From assembly GCF_008639165.1 (NCBI RefSeq), contig NZ_CP029197.1, positions 6,514,001-6,578,000 of the forward strand: a stretch of 64,000 nucleotides of DNA, given 5' to 3'. The notes under the pieces are model-generated. The model worked only from the letters and a program-made list of their open reading frames with translations, was not told the origin of the DNA and made no database searches. The stretch comes from Streptomyces venezuelae ATCC 10712 (GTDB lineage: Bacteria > Actinomycetota > Actinomycetes > Streptomycetales > Streptomycetaceae). This document shows positions 1-9,957 of the stretch, one piece after another; within the stretch, counting starts at the first letter, position 1; each line of letters opens with the position of its first letter. The translations under genes and the position numbers were made by a program.

Positions 1-1
1 C

Positions 2-790
2 GCCGAGGTCGTGGACGTGTGGAAGCGGGTCACGGGGGAGGACATCAGCGGCGGCACGCCGCTCTGGGTGAACTCCTTCCACGACGCCAACCGGCAGCTC
101 ACCCGCTACCGGGACGGGCGCGTCCTGTGGGCGGGGGACGCCGCCCACCAGCAGATGCCGATCGGCGGCCAGGCCCTCAACCTGGGGCTCCAGGACGCCG
201 TCAACCTCGGCTGGAAGCTCGCCGCCGTGGTCCGCGGCACGGCGCCGGACGGGCTGCTCGACACCTACCACGACGAGCGGCACGCCGTCGGCCGCCAGGT
301 CCTCGGCAACATCAGGGCCCAGGCCCTGCTGCTCCTCGGCGGGCCCGAGGCGGAGCCCGTCCGCTCCCTCCTCGGCCCGCTCATCGCCCTGGACGACGTG
401 CGGGCGCACCTGGCCGGCAAGGTCTCAGGACTCGACATCCGGTACGGGGCCGGGGCGGCGGACGTGCATCCGCTGACCGGCACCCGGCTGCCCCGCACGG
501 CCCTCGTGGACGACGGCCGCGAGGCCGTCGACCCGTCGCTGCGGGCCGGCCAGGGCCTGTTCCTGACGCTGGACCCGAGCGGCACCGGGCCCGGGACCGG
601 AGCGGCGGCGGCCGCCGCCTGGGCCGGCCGGGTCGGCACCGCCGTGGCCAGGCCCGTGCCCGGCGGCGTCCTCGACGGACTCGACGCCGTCCTCGTACGG
701 CCCGACGGCTACCTCGCCTGGACCTCGGCCGACGGCGCGGGACCGGAAGCGGCCCTGCACCGCTGGTTCGGCGCCCCCACCCACCTCTGA
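2..790 (+). CDS. jadF: JadF-like FAD-dependent oxygenase, 3' part (5' end outside window)
   Basis: The reading frame is open from the first bases of the window, so this is the C-terminal ~262 residues of a PHBH-fold flavin monooxygenase. The FAD-binding GD motif (GRVLWAGDAAH) and the following helix region (QDAVNLGWKLAAVVRG) are present; the N-terminal GxGxxG lies upstream. It resembles the complete paralogue JadH at 1497-3122 along its length. In the jad pathway JadF is a bifunctional oxygenase/dehydratase acting on the angucycline skeleton after PKS assembly (recalled). It is followed 23 bp later by jadG. The symbol rests on gene order plus family; the missing N-terminus prevents a full check. 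Confidence 0.85.
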   Translation, partial: AEVVDVWKRVTGEDISGGTPLWVNSFHDANRQLTRYRDGRVLWAGDAAHQQMPIGGQALNLGLQDAVNLGWKLAAVVRGTAPDGLLDTYHDERHAVGRQVLGNIRAQALLLLGGPEAEPVRSLLGPLIALDDVRAHLAGKVSGLDIRYGAGAADVHPLTGTRLPRTALVDDGREAVDPSLRAGQGLFLTLDPSGTGPGTGAAAAAAWAGRVGTAVARPVPGGVLDGLDAVLVRPDGYLAWTSADGAGPEAALHRWFGAPTHL

Positions 791-813
791 ACCCCGACGA
801 AGGACCGAGAACC

Positions 814-1491
814 ATGCCTCTGATCAACCCCGAAGACGGCTACCTGACCGTCTTCAACCTCTTCGAGACCGAGACCTACGACGGTCAGGCCCGCGTCGTC
901 GACGAGATGAAGGACATCGTCGACAACGCCACGTACCCCGGCTGGATCTCCTCCACCGTGCACGCCGGCGTCGACACCCCGGGCACCCTCAACTACATCC
1001 AGTGGCGCAGCCTCGCCGACCTGGAGGCGCGCTACCAGGGGCAGAAGTTCCAGAAGAAGACCGTGCCGCTCTTCGACCAGCTCGCCACCTCCGTGAAGCT
1101 GCTCAAGACGGAGCTCGTGCACGCCCAGCACCACCCCGACCTGGGCGCCGCCGCCGAGGTCTCGCCCGAGCGCGACGACTACGCCGTCTTCATCCTCTTC
1201 GAGGTGAAGCCGGACCAGCAGCAGGAGCTCCTGGACACCCTCGCCAAGCCCGACGAGTGGATCAAGACCGTCCCGGGCTACCGCTCGCACGGCTACTACC
1301 GCGGCATCGACGGCACGTACGTCGTCAACTACGCCCAGTGGGAGAGCAAGGAGCTCTACGAGGCCTTCCACACCCTGCCCGAGGAGCAGCGCCCCGCCGA
1401 CATCCGCGAGGGCCGGCTGCGCGCCCGCTCCCTCGTCACCTCCCGCTGGGCCAACTCCTTCCGCGCGGTCCACTCGCGCTCGGCGGAGTGA
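814..1491 (+). CDS. jadG: JadG-like B-ring-opening oxygenase (tandem ABM fold)
   Basis: 225 residues made of two antibiotic-biosynthesis-monooxygenase-like (dimeric alpha-beta barrel) units, about 1-105 and 120-225. Each has the ABM signature: TVFNLFE...YPGW...YIQWRS in the first and AVFILFE...VPGY...YAQWES in the second. JadG is known to open ring B of the angucycline oxidatively before amino-acid capture, using reduced flavin supplied by JadY, whose gene lies at 16615. The ATG start is preceded by AAGGA about 9 bases upstream. The stop lies 5 bp before the jadH start, consistent with co-translation. Assignment is by domain architecture and position between jadF and jadH. Confidence 0.85.
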   Translation: MPLINPEDGYLTVFNLFETETYDGQARVVDEMKDIVDNATYPGWISSTVHAGVDTPGTLNYIQWRSLADLEARYQGQKFQKKTVPLFDQLATSVKLLKTELVHAQHHPDLGAAAEVSPERDDYAVFILFEVKPDQQQELLDTLAKPDEWIKTVPGYRSHGYYRGIDGTYVVNYAQWESKELYEAFHTLPEEQRPADIREGRLRARSLVTSRWANSFRAVHSRSAE

Positions 1492-1496
1492 GCGCC

Positions 1497-3122
1497 GTGA
1501 CCACCACCCCGGAAGCCGGCTTCGACGCCGACGTGATCGTCGTCGGCGCGGGTCCCACCGGTCTGATGCTCGCCGGTGAACTGCGCCTCGGCGGCGCCCG
1601 GGTGCTCGTCGCCGAGCGCCTTGAGCGGCCCACCGGCCAGTCCCGCGGGCTCGGCTTCACGGCCCGCGCCATGGAGGTCTTCGACCAGCGCGGACTGCTG
1701 CCGCGCTTCGGCCAGGGGGAGACCCTGGAGACCAGCCCGATGGGCCACTTCGGCGGTGTGCAGTTCGACTACACCGTCCTGGAGGGCGCCCACTTCGGCG
1801 CCCGCGGCATCCCCCAGTACACGACCGAGTCGGTCCTGGAGGAGTGGGCCACCGAGCTCGGCGCGGACATCCGGCGCGGCTGGGAGTTCACCGGCCTCGA
1901 CCAGGACGACGACGCCGTGGAGATCACCGTCCGCACCCCCGAGGGGGAGCGGCGGCTGCGCGCGGCCTACGTCGTCGGCTGCGACGGCGGCCACAGCCCC
2001 GTGCGCAAGGCGGCCGGCTTCGACTTCCCCGGCACCCCCGCCACCCGCGAGATGTACCTCGCGGACGTCGTCGGCTGCGGGCTGAAGCCCCGGTTCCTCG
2101 GCGAGCGGCTGCCGGAGGGCATGGTCATGGCGGCGCCGCTCGCCGAGGGCGTCGACCGGATCATCGTCTGCCCGCACGGCACCCCGCCGCGCGACCGCAG
2201 GGACGCCCAGGCCGTCAGCTTCGCCGAGGTGGCCGCCGCCTGGCAGCGCATCACGGGCGAGGACATCAGCGGCGGTTCGGCCGAGTGGGTCAGCTCCTTC
2301 ACCGACACCACCCGGCAGGCCACCGAGTACCGGCGCGGCCGGGTGCTGCTGGTGGGCGACGCCGCCCACATCCACCTCCCGGCCGGCGGCCAGGGGCTGA
2401 GCACCGGGGTCCAGGACGCGGCCAACCTCGGCTGGAAGCTGGCCGCCGTGGTCCGCGGCACGGCGCCCGACGGGCTGCTCGACACCTACCACGGCGAACG
2501 CCACCCGGTGGGGCAGCGCCTGCTGATGAACACCCGGGCCCAGGGCACCGTGTTCCTCGGCGGCGAGGAGTCGGACCCGCTGCGCGAGCTGTTCACCGAA
2601 CTCCTCGCGTACGACGACGTGAAGCGGCACCTCGCCGGAGTCGTCAGCGGTCTCGACATCCGCTACGACCTGGCAGGCGGCGCCGACGACCCGCTGGTCG
2701 GGGCGCGGCTCGCGCACCGGGCGCTCACCACGGCGGCGGGGGAGACCAGCACGACCCGGCTGCTCCACGCCGGGCAGGGCGTGCTGCTCGACCTCGCCGA
2801 CGACCCGGCGGTCCGGGACGCCGCGGCGGCCTGGAAGGACCGGGTGGTCACGGTGACGGGCACCCCGCTGCCCGTCGAGGGCACGGACGTGCTCGCGGGC
2901 GTCACGGCCGTCCTGGTCCGGCCCGACGGCCACGTGGCGTGGACCGCGCGGGCCGCCGGCGCGGACGCGTCGGACGCCGGCACGGAGGCCGGTGCGGCCG
3001 CCTCCCTGGCCGGTACGGACGCCGAGGGCCTGGGCGCGAGCCTGCGCCGCTGGTTCGGCGAGCCCGCGTCCGACGCGTCCGTCACCCCGGGCGCCTCCGC
3101 CGACGGCGGCGCGGCCCGGTGA
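1497..3122 (+). CDS. jadH: JadH-like FAD hydroxylase/dehydratase
   Basis: 541-residue aromatic flavin hydroxylase of PHBH fold. It has the FAD fingerprint VIVVGAGPTGLMLAGEL near residue 20, a DG motif (VVGCDGGHSPVRKAAGFDF) near residue 160, and GRVLLVGDAAHIHLPAGG near residue 290. The C-terminal thioredoxin-like tail ends in RRWFGEP, as in the upstream paralogue. JadH is known as a bifunctional hydroxylase/dehydratase in jadomycin tailoring. GTG at 1497 has GGAG 8 bases upstream; GTG at 1488, which overlaps the jadG stop, is an alternative. Its stop overlaps the jadK start (GTGA). DNA near 2424-2493 is almost identical to jadF. Confidence 0.88.
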   Translation: MTTTPEAGFDADVIVVGAGPTGLMLAGELRLGGARVLVAERLERPTGQSRGLGFTARAMEVFDQRGLLPRFGQGETLETSPMGHFGGVQFDYTVLEGAHFGARGIPQYTTESVLEEWATELGADIRRGWEFTGLDQDDDAVEITVRTPEGERRLRAAYVVGCDGGHSPVRKAAGFDFPGTPATREMYLADVVGCGLKPRFLGERLPEGMVMAAPLAEGVDRIIVCPHGTPPRDRRDAQAVSFAEVAAAWQRITGEDISGGSAEWVSSFTDTTRQATEYRRGRVLLVGDAAHIHLPAGGQGLSTGVQDAANLGWKLAAVVRGTAPDGLLDTYHGERHPVGQRLLMNTRAQGTVFLGGEESDPLRELFTELLAYDDVKRHLAGVVSGLDIRYDLAGGADDPLVGARLAHRALTTAAGETSTTRLLHAGQGVLLDLADDPAVRDAAAAWKDRVVTVTGTPLPVEGTDVLAGVTAVLVRPDGHVAWTARAAGADASDAGTEAGAAASLAGTDAEGLGASLRRWFGEPASDASVTPGASADGGAAR

Positions 3123-4039
3123 CGACCACGACGAGTGCTCCGGCGGCGCCCCTCACCGGGGGCGTACGCCGGATCGTCCTGGACGGCGCCGGGGTCCCGA
3201 TCTCCGCCCTCCTCGCCGAGCCCGAACCCGGGCCCTTCGGGGAGCCCGCGGCGCCGCGCGCGACCGTCGTCGCCCTCCACGGCGGCGGCATGAGCGCCGG
3301 GTACTTCCACGGGCAGGCCCAGCCGGGCCTCTCCCTGCTCTCCCTGGGAGCGCGCCTCGGCTTCACGGTGCTCTCCCTCGACCGCCCCGGATACGGCGAG
3401 TCGACGGCCCGGCTGCCCCACGGGCAGACGCTCGCGGAGCAGTCGGACACCCTGCGCGCCGCCCTCGCGGACTTCGCCACCCGGCACCCCACCGGCGCCG
3501 GATTCTTCGTGCTCGCGCACTCCTACGGCGGGAAGCTCGCGCTGACCGCCGCCGCGCACGACACCGGCGACGCCGGCGCCCCGCTCCTGGGGCTCGACGT
3601 CTCCGGCTGCGGACAGGAGTACGCGGTGGAGCCCGACGACCTGCCGGGGGCGCGCGGCCACGGCCACTGGACCCGGAACTGGGGCGCCCTGCGCCTCTAC
3701 CCGCCGGGCACCTTCACCGCCAGCGGCGCGCTCGTCGCCCCCATGCCGGAGCGGGAGCGGGCCGAGGCGCTGCGCTGGCCCGGGATGTTCCCGGAGGTGG
3801 CCGCCCGGGTGCGGGTACCGGTCCGGCTGACCTTCGCCGAGTACGAGTCGTGGTGGCTGCACGACGAGGCGGCCCTCGACCGGCTCGCCGGGTGTTTCAC
3901 CGCCGCGCCCCGGGTGCTCGTCGAACGGCTGGCGGACGCCGGGCACAACATCAGCCTGGGCCTCACGGCCCGTACGTACCATCTGCGGGCCCTCGCGTTC
4001 CTGGAGGAGTGCCTCGCGACCCTGCGACCCGAGGTGTGA
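3119..4039 (+). CDS. jadK: Alpha/beta hydrolase (JadK position)
   Basis: 306-residue alpha/beta hydrolase. LHGGG (about residue 50) is the oxyanion region, LAHSYGGK (about residue 137) is the nucleophile elbow with serine between His and Tyr, and AGHNIS near residue 278 supplies the catalytic His. The role in jadomycin biosynthesis is not established as far as I recall; possible jobs are removal of an off-loaded intermediate, lactone or ester hydrolysis, or editing. It is translationally coupled to jadH (GTGA) and 9 bp from the exporter gene. The symbol is given from cluster position. Confidence 0.75.
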   Translation: MTTTTSAPAAPLTGGVRRIVLDGAGVPISALLAEPEPGPFGEPAAPRATVVALHGGGMSAGYFHGQAQPGLSLLSLGARLGFTVLSLDRPGYGESTARLPHGQTLAEQSDTLRAALADFATRHPTGAGFFVLAHSYGGKLALTAAAHDTGDAGAPLLGLDVSGCGQEYAVEPDDLPGARGHGHWTRNWGALRLYPPGTFTASGALVAPMPERERAEALRWPGMFPEVAARVRVPVRLTFAEYESWWLHDEAALDRLAGCFTAAPRVLVERLADAGHNISLGLTARTYHLRALAFLEECLATLRPEV

Positions 4040-4048
4040 CCCCCGCTC

Positions 4049-5425
4049 ATGGTGAAGGCCCGATCGAACACCTTCCGCTCCCTGTCCGTCCGCAACTTCC
4101 GGCTGTTCGCGGCCGGACAGGTCGTGTCGGTGGCCGGGACCTGGACGATGGTCGTCGCCCAGGACTGGCTCGTGCTCGGCATGACCGGCGACTCGGGCAC
4201 CGCCCTCGGCGCCGTGACCGCCCTGCAGTTCGCGCCGATGCTGCTGCTCACCCTGTACGGAGGGCGGCTCGCCGACCGGTACGACAAGCGGATGCTGCTC
4301 ACCGCGGCCAACCTGACGGCCGGGGCGCTCGCCGCGGTCCTGGCGGTGCTGGTGCTGACCGGCGGGGTACGGCTCTGGCACATCTGGCTGCTCGCGCTGG
4401 GCATCGGGGTCGTCAACGCCGTCGAGGTCCCGACCCGGATGTCGTTCGTCGGTGAACTGGTCGGCAACGAACTCCTGCCCAACGCCTCCGCCCTGAGCGC
4501 CGCGTACTTCAGCGTCGCCCGGGTCGCGGGGCCCGCCCTCGCCGGGCTGCTCATCACCGGCTTCGGCACCGGCTGGGCCATCGCCCTCAACGCGGTGAGC
4601 TACCTGGCCACCGTGGCGGGGCTGCGCATGATGAGGCCCGAGGAGAACCCCGGGGGAGCGCGGGGCGGGCGGCCGGAGGCGGGGCAGGGCGCACGGAAGG
4701 AGGAACGGAAGGACGCGCGGGTCGTCGACGGGCTGCGCTACACGGCCTCCCGGGCCGATCTGACCCTCCCCATGGCGCTGGTCGCGGTGATCGGCCTCTG
4801 CGGCATGAACTTCCAGCTCACCCTGCCGCTGCTGGCCAAGACCGTCTTCCACGCCGACGCCACCTCCTTCGGCCTGCTCACCACCGCCTTCGCGGCGGGC
4901 TCGCTGCTCGGCGCCATCGCCGGCACCCGGCGCAGCGGCCGGCCCGCCGCCCGTACCGTCATCGGCTCCGCCCTCGCCTTCGGGGCCCTGGAGGCCGCCG
5001 CGGGATGGGCGCCCGGCTTCCTCTTCGCGGTCGTGCTGCTCACCCTCACCGGCTTCGCCTCGATCTACTTCGCGCAGGCCGCGAACCACCGCATCCAGCT
5101 GGGCAGCGACCCGGCCTACCGGGGCCGGATCCTCGCCCTCTACACCCTGATCCTGCAGGGCTCCACCCCCCTCGGGGCCCTGCTCGTCGGCCTGCTCACC
5201 GAACGGCTCGGCGCCCGGGCGGGCCTCTGGCTCGGTGGGCTGGTGTCCCTGGCGGCGGCGCTGGTCGCCCTCGGACTCGAGTACCGCGGGACGCGGCCGG
5301 CCCGTACGGCCGCCGCTCCCGACCCATCCCGGGGCCCCGACTCCGACTCCCCAGACCCCGACTCCGACCCCGACTCCCGCGAAAGGCTGGTCCGCGATGC
5401 CGCTCCTGAGGGTCGCGGACGATGA
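4049..5425 (+). CDS. jadL: MFS transporter (JadL position), probable jadomycin exporter
   Basis: 458-residue major facilitator protein of the DHA3/tetV-like type with about 12 hydrophobic segments. The loop 2-3 motif is GGRLADRYDKRMLLTAANL, and an N-terminal FRLFAAGQVVSVAGTW typifies this subfamily. It probably exports the cluster product. The last ~35 residues are a hydrophilic tail rich in Asp-Ser-Pro (DSDSPDPDSDPDSR) encoded by short CCCCGACTCCGA-type repeats. The 3' end overlaps the next gene by 29 bp, so the tail may be a late extension into jadM. Confidence 0.8.
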   Translation: MVKARSNTFRSLSVRNFRLFAAGQVVSVAGTWTMVVAQDWLVLGMTGDSGTALGAVTALQFAPMLLLTLYGGRLADRYDKRMLLTAANLTAGALAAVLAVLVLTGGVRLWHIWLLALGIGVVNAVEVPTRMSFVGELVGNELLPNASALSAAYFSVARVAGPALAGLLITGFGTGWAIALNAVSYLATVAGLRMMRPEENPGGARGGRPEAGQGARKEERKDARVVDGLRYTASRADLTLPMALVAVIGLCGMNFQLTLPLLAKTVFHADATSFGLLTTAFAAGSLLGAIAGTRRSGRPAARTVIGSALAFGALEAAAGWAPGFLFAVVLLTLTGFASIYFAQAANHRIQLGSDPAYRGRILALYTLILQGSTPLGALLVGLLTERLGARAGLWLGGLVSLAAALVALGLEYRGTRPARTAAAPDPSRGPDSDSPDPDSDPDSRERLVRDAAPEGRGR

Positions 5426-6181
5426 GCTGCACCTCTGGACCCTCCGCCCGCCCCCGCCGGGGTCCGCGGCCGCCGACGCCCTCGCGACCGGGGAACTCGA
5501 CGGTGCCGAGCGGCGCCGGGCGGAGGCGTACGTACGCCCCCGGGACCGGGTGCAGTACCTCGCGGCGCACCTCGCGCTGCGCCGGGTCCTCGCCCGCTAC
5601 ACCGGAGTCCCGGCCGGGCGGCTGCGCTTCGGCCGTGAGGCCGCCGGGCGGCCCGTGCTGCTCGGGGTGGCGGGACCGCCGTCCTTCTCGCTGTCGCACA
5701 GCCACGGGCTGGTGCTGCTCGGGGTGGCCCGGCGGCCGGTGGGCGTCGACGTCCAGCGCGTCCCGCCGTACGCCACCGCGGAGGTGTGCCGCGGCGCGCT
5801 CCACCCGGCCGAGCGGGAGGAGCTCGCGGCCCTGCCGGAGGACCGTCTCGCGGCGGCCTTCGCCCGGCTGTGGACCCGGAAGGAGGCCTACCTCAAGGGA
5901 CTCGGCACGGGACTCGCGCGGGGCCTCGCCACCGACTTCCTCGGCACGCCGGGCCACGGCGGCGTCCGGCGGCCCGCCGGCTGGACGGTCCTCGACCTGC
6001 CGGGCGGACCCGACCACGCGGCGGCCGCCGCCCTGCACGGCGACACCGCGCCACGGGTCACGACGAGGGCCCTGCGCCCCGAGGACCTGACCAGCACCAC
6101 ACACGCATCGCACGACACGCAGACACCGCACGACACGTACGACCCGTACGACACGCAGACCGAAAGGGGAGTGGGAAGCGC

Positions 6182-6185
<4 letters not shown>
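5397..6185 (+). CDS. jadM: Sfp-type 4'-phosphopantetheinyl transferase
   Basis: 262-residue Sfp-type PPTase that would convert the jad acyl carrier protein to its holo form with CoA. Motifs: SFSLSHSHGLVLLGVA, VGVDVQRV (Mg-binding Asp, here VDVQ in place of the usual VDLE), and WTRKEAYLKGLGTGL with the catalytic Glu/Lys. ATG at 5397 is preceded by GAAAGG. The stop overlaps the jadN start (ATGA). The last ~25 residues are a low-complexity His-Asp-Thr-Tyr tail (HDTQTPHDTYDPYDTQT) outside the family fold, encoded by a CACGACACG-type short repeat. Confidence 0.88.
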
Positions 6186-7756
<1,571 letters not shown>

Positions 7757-7770
7757 CAGGAGCCCGCCCC

Positions 7771-8001
7771 GTGACCACCGAAGCCCGGCCGTCCGGCACC
7801 GACCGTCTGTTCCGCGTCGAGAAGGGCGCGCCCAGCGCCGAGGAGCTCGCCGCCGTCACCGCCGTCCTCCTCGCCCGTACCCAGGAGACGCAGGCCCCGG
7901 CCCCCACCGCCCGTCCCGTCGCCGGCTGGCGCCGCCTGGAGCGGGCCCGCGGCTTCGACGGGCCCCGCACCTGGCACTCCACGGGCCACGGCCCCCACTG
8001 A
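7771..8001 (+). CDS. Acyl-CoA carboxylase epsilon subunit
   Basis: 76-residue protein with the hallmark of actinobacterial PccE/AccE small subunits, RVEKGAPSAEELAAVTAVLLAR (positions 13-34), and a C-terminal W-R plus basic/aromatic tail. Epsilon subunits bind the beta subunit and activate biotin-dependent carboxylases in Streptomyces. It sits 14 bp after jadN, with AGGAG about 9 bases before its GTG, so it is presumably co-translated. I do not recall a jad letter for this gene. Its presence supports JadN working as part of a true carboxylase complex rather than alone. Confidence 0.8.
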   Translation: MTTEARPSGTDRLFRVEKGAPSAEELAAVTAVLLARTQETQAPAPTARPVAGWRRLERARGFDGPRTWHSTGHGPH

Positions 8002-8023
8002 CCCCCGAGAAAGGCCTCCCCTC

Positions 8024-8542
8024 ATGACCACCACCGACCTCACCGCCGCGACCACCACCGACGGACCGGCCCTCGCCGCCGAGCTCGCCGAACTCCGCGC
8101 CACCGTCCGCGAGTTGTCCGACCGCGCCGCGATATCCGCGGTCTGCGACCGCTACGCCATGCACCTCGACAAGGACCGGGGCAGCGACGACTGGTTCGGC
8201 GCGGTGTTCACCGACGACGTCCACCTCGTCTTCCCGATGGGCGAGTACAAGGGCATGGACGGCCTCGCCGCCTTCCAGCAGATGGCCCGCACGACCTTCG
8301 CCCGCACCCACCACATCAGCGGCGCCTACGCGATCGACCTGCGCGGCGACGAGGCGACCGTACGGGCCCACCTCACCGCCTTCCACGTCCGCGACGCCGC
8401 CGCGCCCTCCGCCCACTTCGCCATCGGCGGGCACTACGACGCCCACGTCGTCCGCACCCCCGAGGGCTGGCGCATCCGCTCCTTCACCTTCGACCTGGTG
8501 TGGAACGCCGGCGAGGCCCCCGGCGCGAAGGGCCACTCCTGA
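8024..8542 (+). CDS. jadX: JadX-like NTF2/SnoaL-fold protein
   Basis: 172-residue SnoaL-like/NTF2-fold protein. A coiled N-terminal helix (LAAELAELRATVRELSDRAA) is followed by CDRYAMHLDK, an acidic HLVFPMGEYKGMDG segment, and a C-terminal strand pair ending GWRIRSFTFDLVW. JadX has been reported to bind jadomycins and chloramphenicol without a clear catalytic role (recalled). GAGAAAGG precedes the ATG by about 9 bases. Its stop overlaps the first base of jadO (TGATG), so it is coupled to the deoxysugar genes. Confidence 0.85.
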   Translation: MTTTDLTAATTTDGPALAAELAELRATVRELSDRAAISAVCDRYAMHLDKDRGSDDWFGAVFTDDVHLVFPMGEYKGMDGLAAFQQMARTTFARTHHISGAYAIDLRGDEATVRAHLTAFHVRDAAAPSAHFAIGGHYDAHVVRTPEGWRIRSFTFDLVWNAGEAPGAKGHS

Positions 8543-9957
8543 TGAGCACCGCCACCACCACGCCCGCCCCCGCCCTCACCGCCCGCCGGCCCGCCGGGCT
8601 CGCCGAGCGGATCGCCCGCTCGGCCGCCACCGGCCGCGGCGCCCACCTGGCCACCGAGGACTTCCACGACTGGCTCGACGGCCGCCGCCGCGCCAACACC
8701 TTCCGCGTCGACAAGATCCCCTTCGACGCGCTCGACGGCTGGTCCTTCGACGAGGAGGACGGCAACCTCGTCCACCGCAGCGGCCGCTTCTTCACCGTCG
8801 AGGGCCTGCACGTCGTCGAGGAGGACGGACCCTACGGCGACGGCCCGTACCGCTCCTGGTACCAGCCCGTCATCAAGCAGCCCGAGGTCGGCATCCTCGG
8901 CATCCTCGCCAAGGAGTTCGACGGCGTCCTGCACTTCCTCATGCAGGCCAAGATGGAGCCCGGCAACCCGAACCTGCTCCAGCTGTCGCCGACCGTCCAG
9001 GCCACCCGCAGCAACTACACCAAGGCGCACCGCGGCGGCGACGTGAAGTACATCGAGTACTTCACCGGCGCCGAACACGGCACCGTCATCGCCGACTCCC
9101 TCCAGTCCGAGCACGGCGCCTGGTTCTTCCACAAGTCCAACCGCAACATGATCGTCGAGGCCACCGGCGAGGTCCCGCTCCTCGACGACTTCTGCTGGCT
9201 CACCCTCGGCCAGCTCGGCGAGCTCCTCCACCAGGACAACGTCATCAACATGGACGCCAGGACCGTCCTGTCCTGCGTGCCGTACGAGGACGCCGACGCC
9301 GGGCGGGCGCTGCTCTCCGACGTCCAGCTGCTCTCCTGGTTCACCGGCGAGCGCTCCCGCCACGACGTACGGGCCCGGCGCGTCCCGCTGCGCGAGCTGC
9401 CCGGCTGGAAGCAGGGCGAGGAGACCATCGAGCACGAGGAGGGCCGGCACTTCAAGGTCGTCGCCGTCTCCGTGCAGGCCGGGAACCGCGAAGTGACCAG
9501 CTGGACCCAGCCGCTGATCGAACCGGTCGGACTCGGCGTCGCCGCCTTCCTGACCCGCGACTTCGACGGCGTCCCGCACTACCTGGTGCACGCCCGCGTC
9601 GAGGGCGGCTTCCTCGACACCGTGGAACTGGCCCCCACCGTCCAGTACACCCCGGGCAACTACGCCCACCTGCCGACCGACGAGCGCCCGCCCTTCCTCG
9701 ACCTCGTCCTCGACACCGACCCCGCCCGCGTCCGCTACGAGGCCGTGCACTCCGAGGAAGGCGGCCGCTTCCTCAACGCCGAGAGCCGCTACCTCCTGGT
9801 GGAGGCCGACGAGACGCAGGCCCCGGCCGACCCGCCGCCCGGCTACGCCTGGGCGACCGCCGCACAGCTCACCTCCCTCACCCGGCACGGCCACTACCTC
9901 AACGTCCAGGCCCGCACCCTGCTGGCCTGCGTCCACGCCGGGGCGGTGCGGCCTTGA
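8542..9957 (+). CDS. jadO: NDP-hexose 2,3-dehydratase
   Basis: 471-residue protein with the internal duplication typical of dTDP-4-keto-6-deoxyglucose 2,3-dehydratases. The first half carries SWYQPVIKQPEVGILG...FLMQAKMEPGN and the second carries SWTQPLIEPVGLGVAAF...YLVHARVEGG. Each half ends in a P-T-V-Q motif before a YTxxxY-type segment. It removes the C2 hydroxyl in L-digitoxose biosynthesis, giving a 3,4-diketo intermediate that the next gene product reduces. ATG is chosen by its overlap with the jadX stop. Confidence 0.9.
   Translation: MSTATTTPAPALTARRPAGLAERIARSAATGRGAHLATEDFHDWLDGRRRANTFRVDKIPFDALDGWSFDEEDGNLVHRSGRFFTVEGLHVVEEDGPYGDGPYRSWYQPVIKQPEVGILGILAKEFDGVLHFLMQAKMEPGNPNLLQLSPTVQATRSNYTKAHRGGDVKYIEYFTGAEHGTVIADSLQSEHGAWFFHKSNRNMIVEATGEVPLLDDFCWLTLGQLGELLHQDNVINMDARTVLSCVPYEDADAGRALLSDVQLLSWFTGERSRHDVRARRVPLRELPGWKQGEETIEHEEGRHFKVVAVSVQAGNREVTSWTQPLIEPVGLGVAAFLTRDFDGVPHYLVHARVEGGFLDTVELAPTVQYTPGNYAHLPTDERPPFLDLVLDTDPARVRYEAVHSEEGGRFLNAESRYLLVEADETQAPADPPPGYAWATAAQLTSLTRHGHYLNVQARTLLACVHAGAVRP

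Noticed and set aside
3001..5089. Very long minus-strand and alternative-frame open frames opposite jadH/K/L and other genes
   Set aside because: High-GC shadow frames: Arg/Gly/Pro-biased, no domain motifs, and antisense to well-supported genes.
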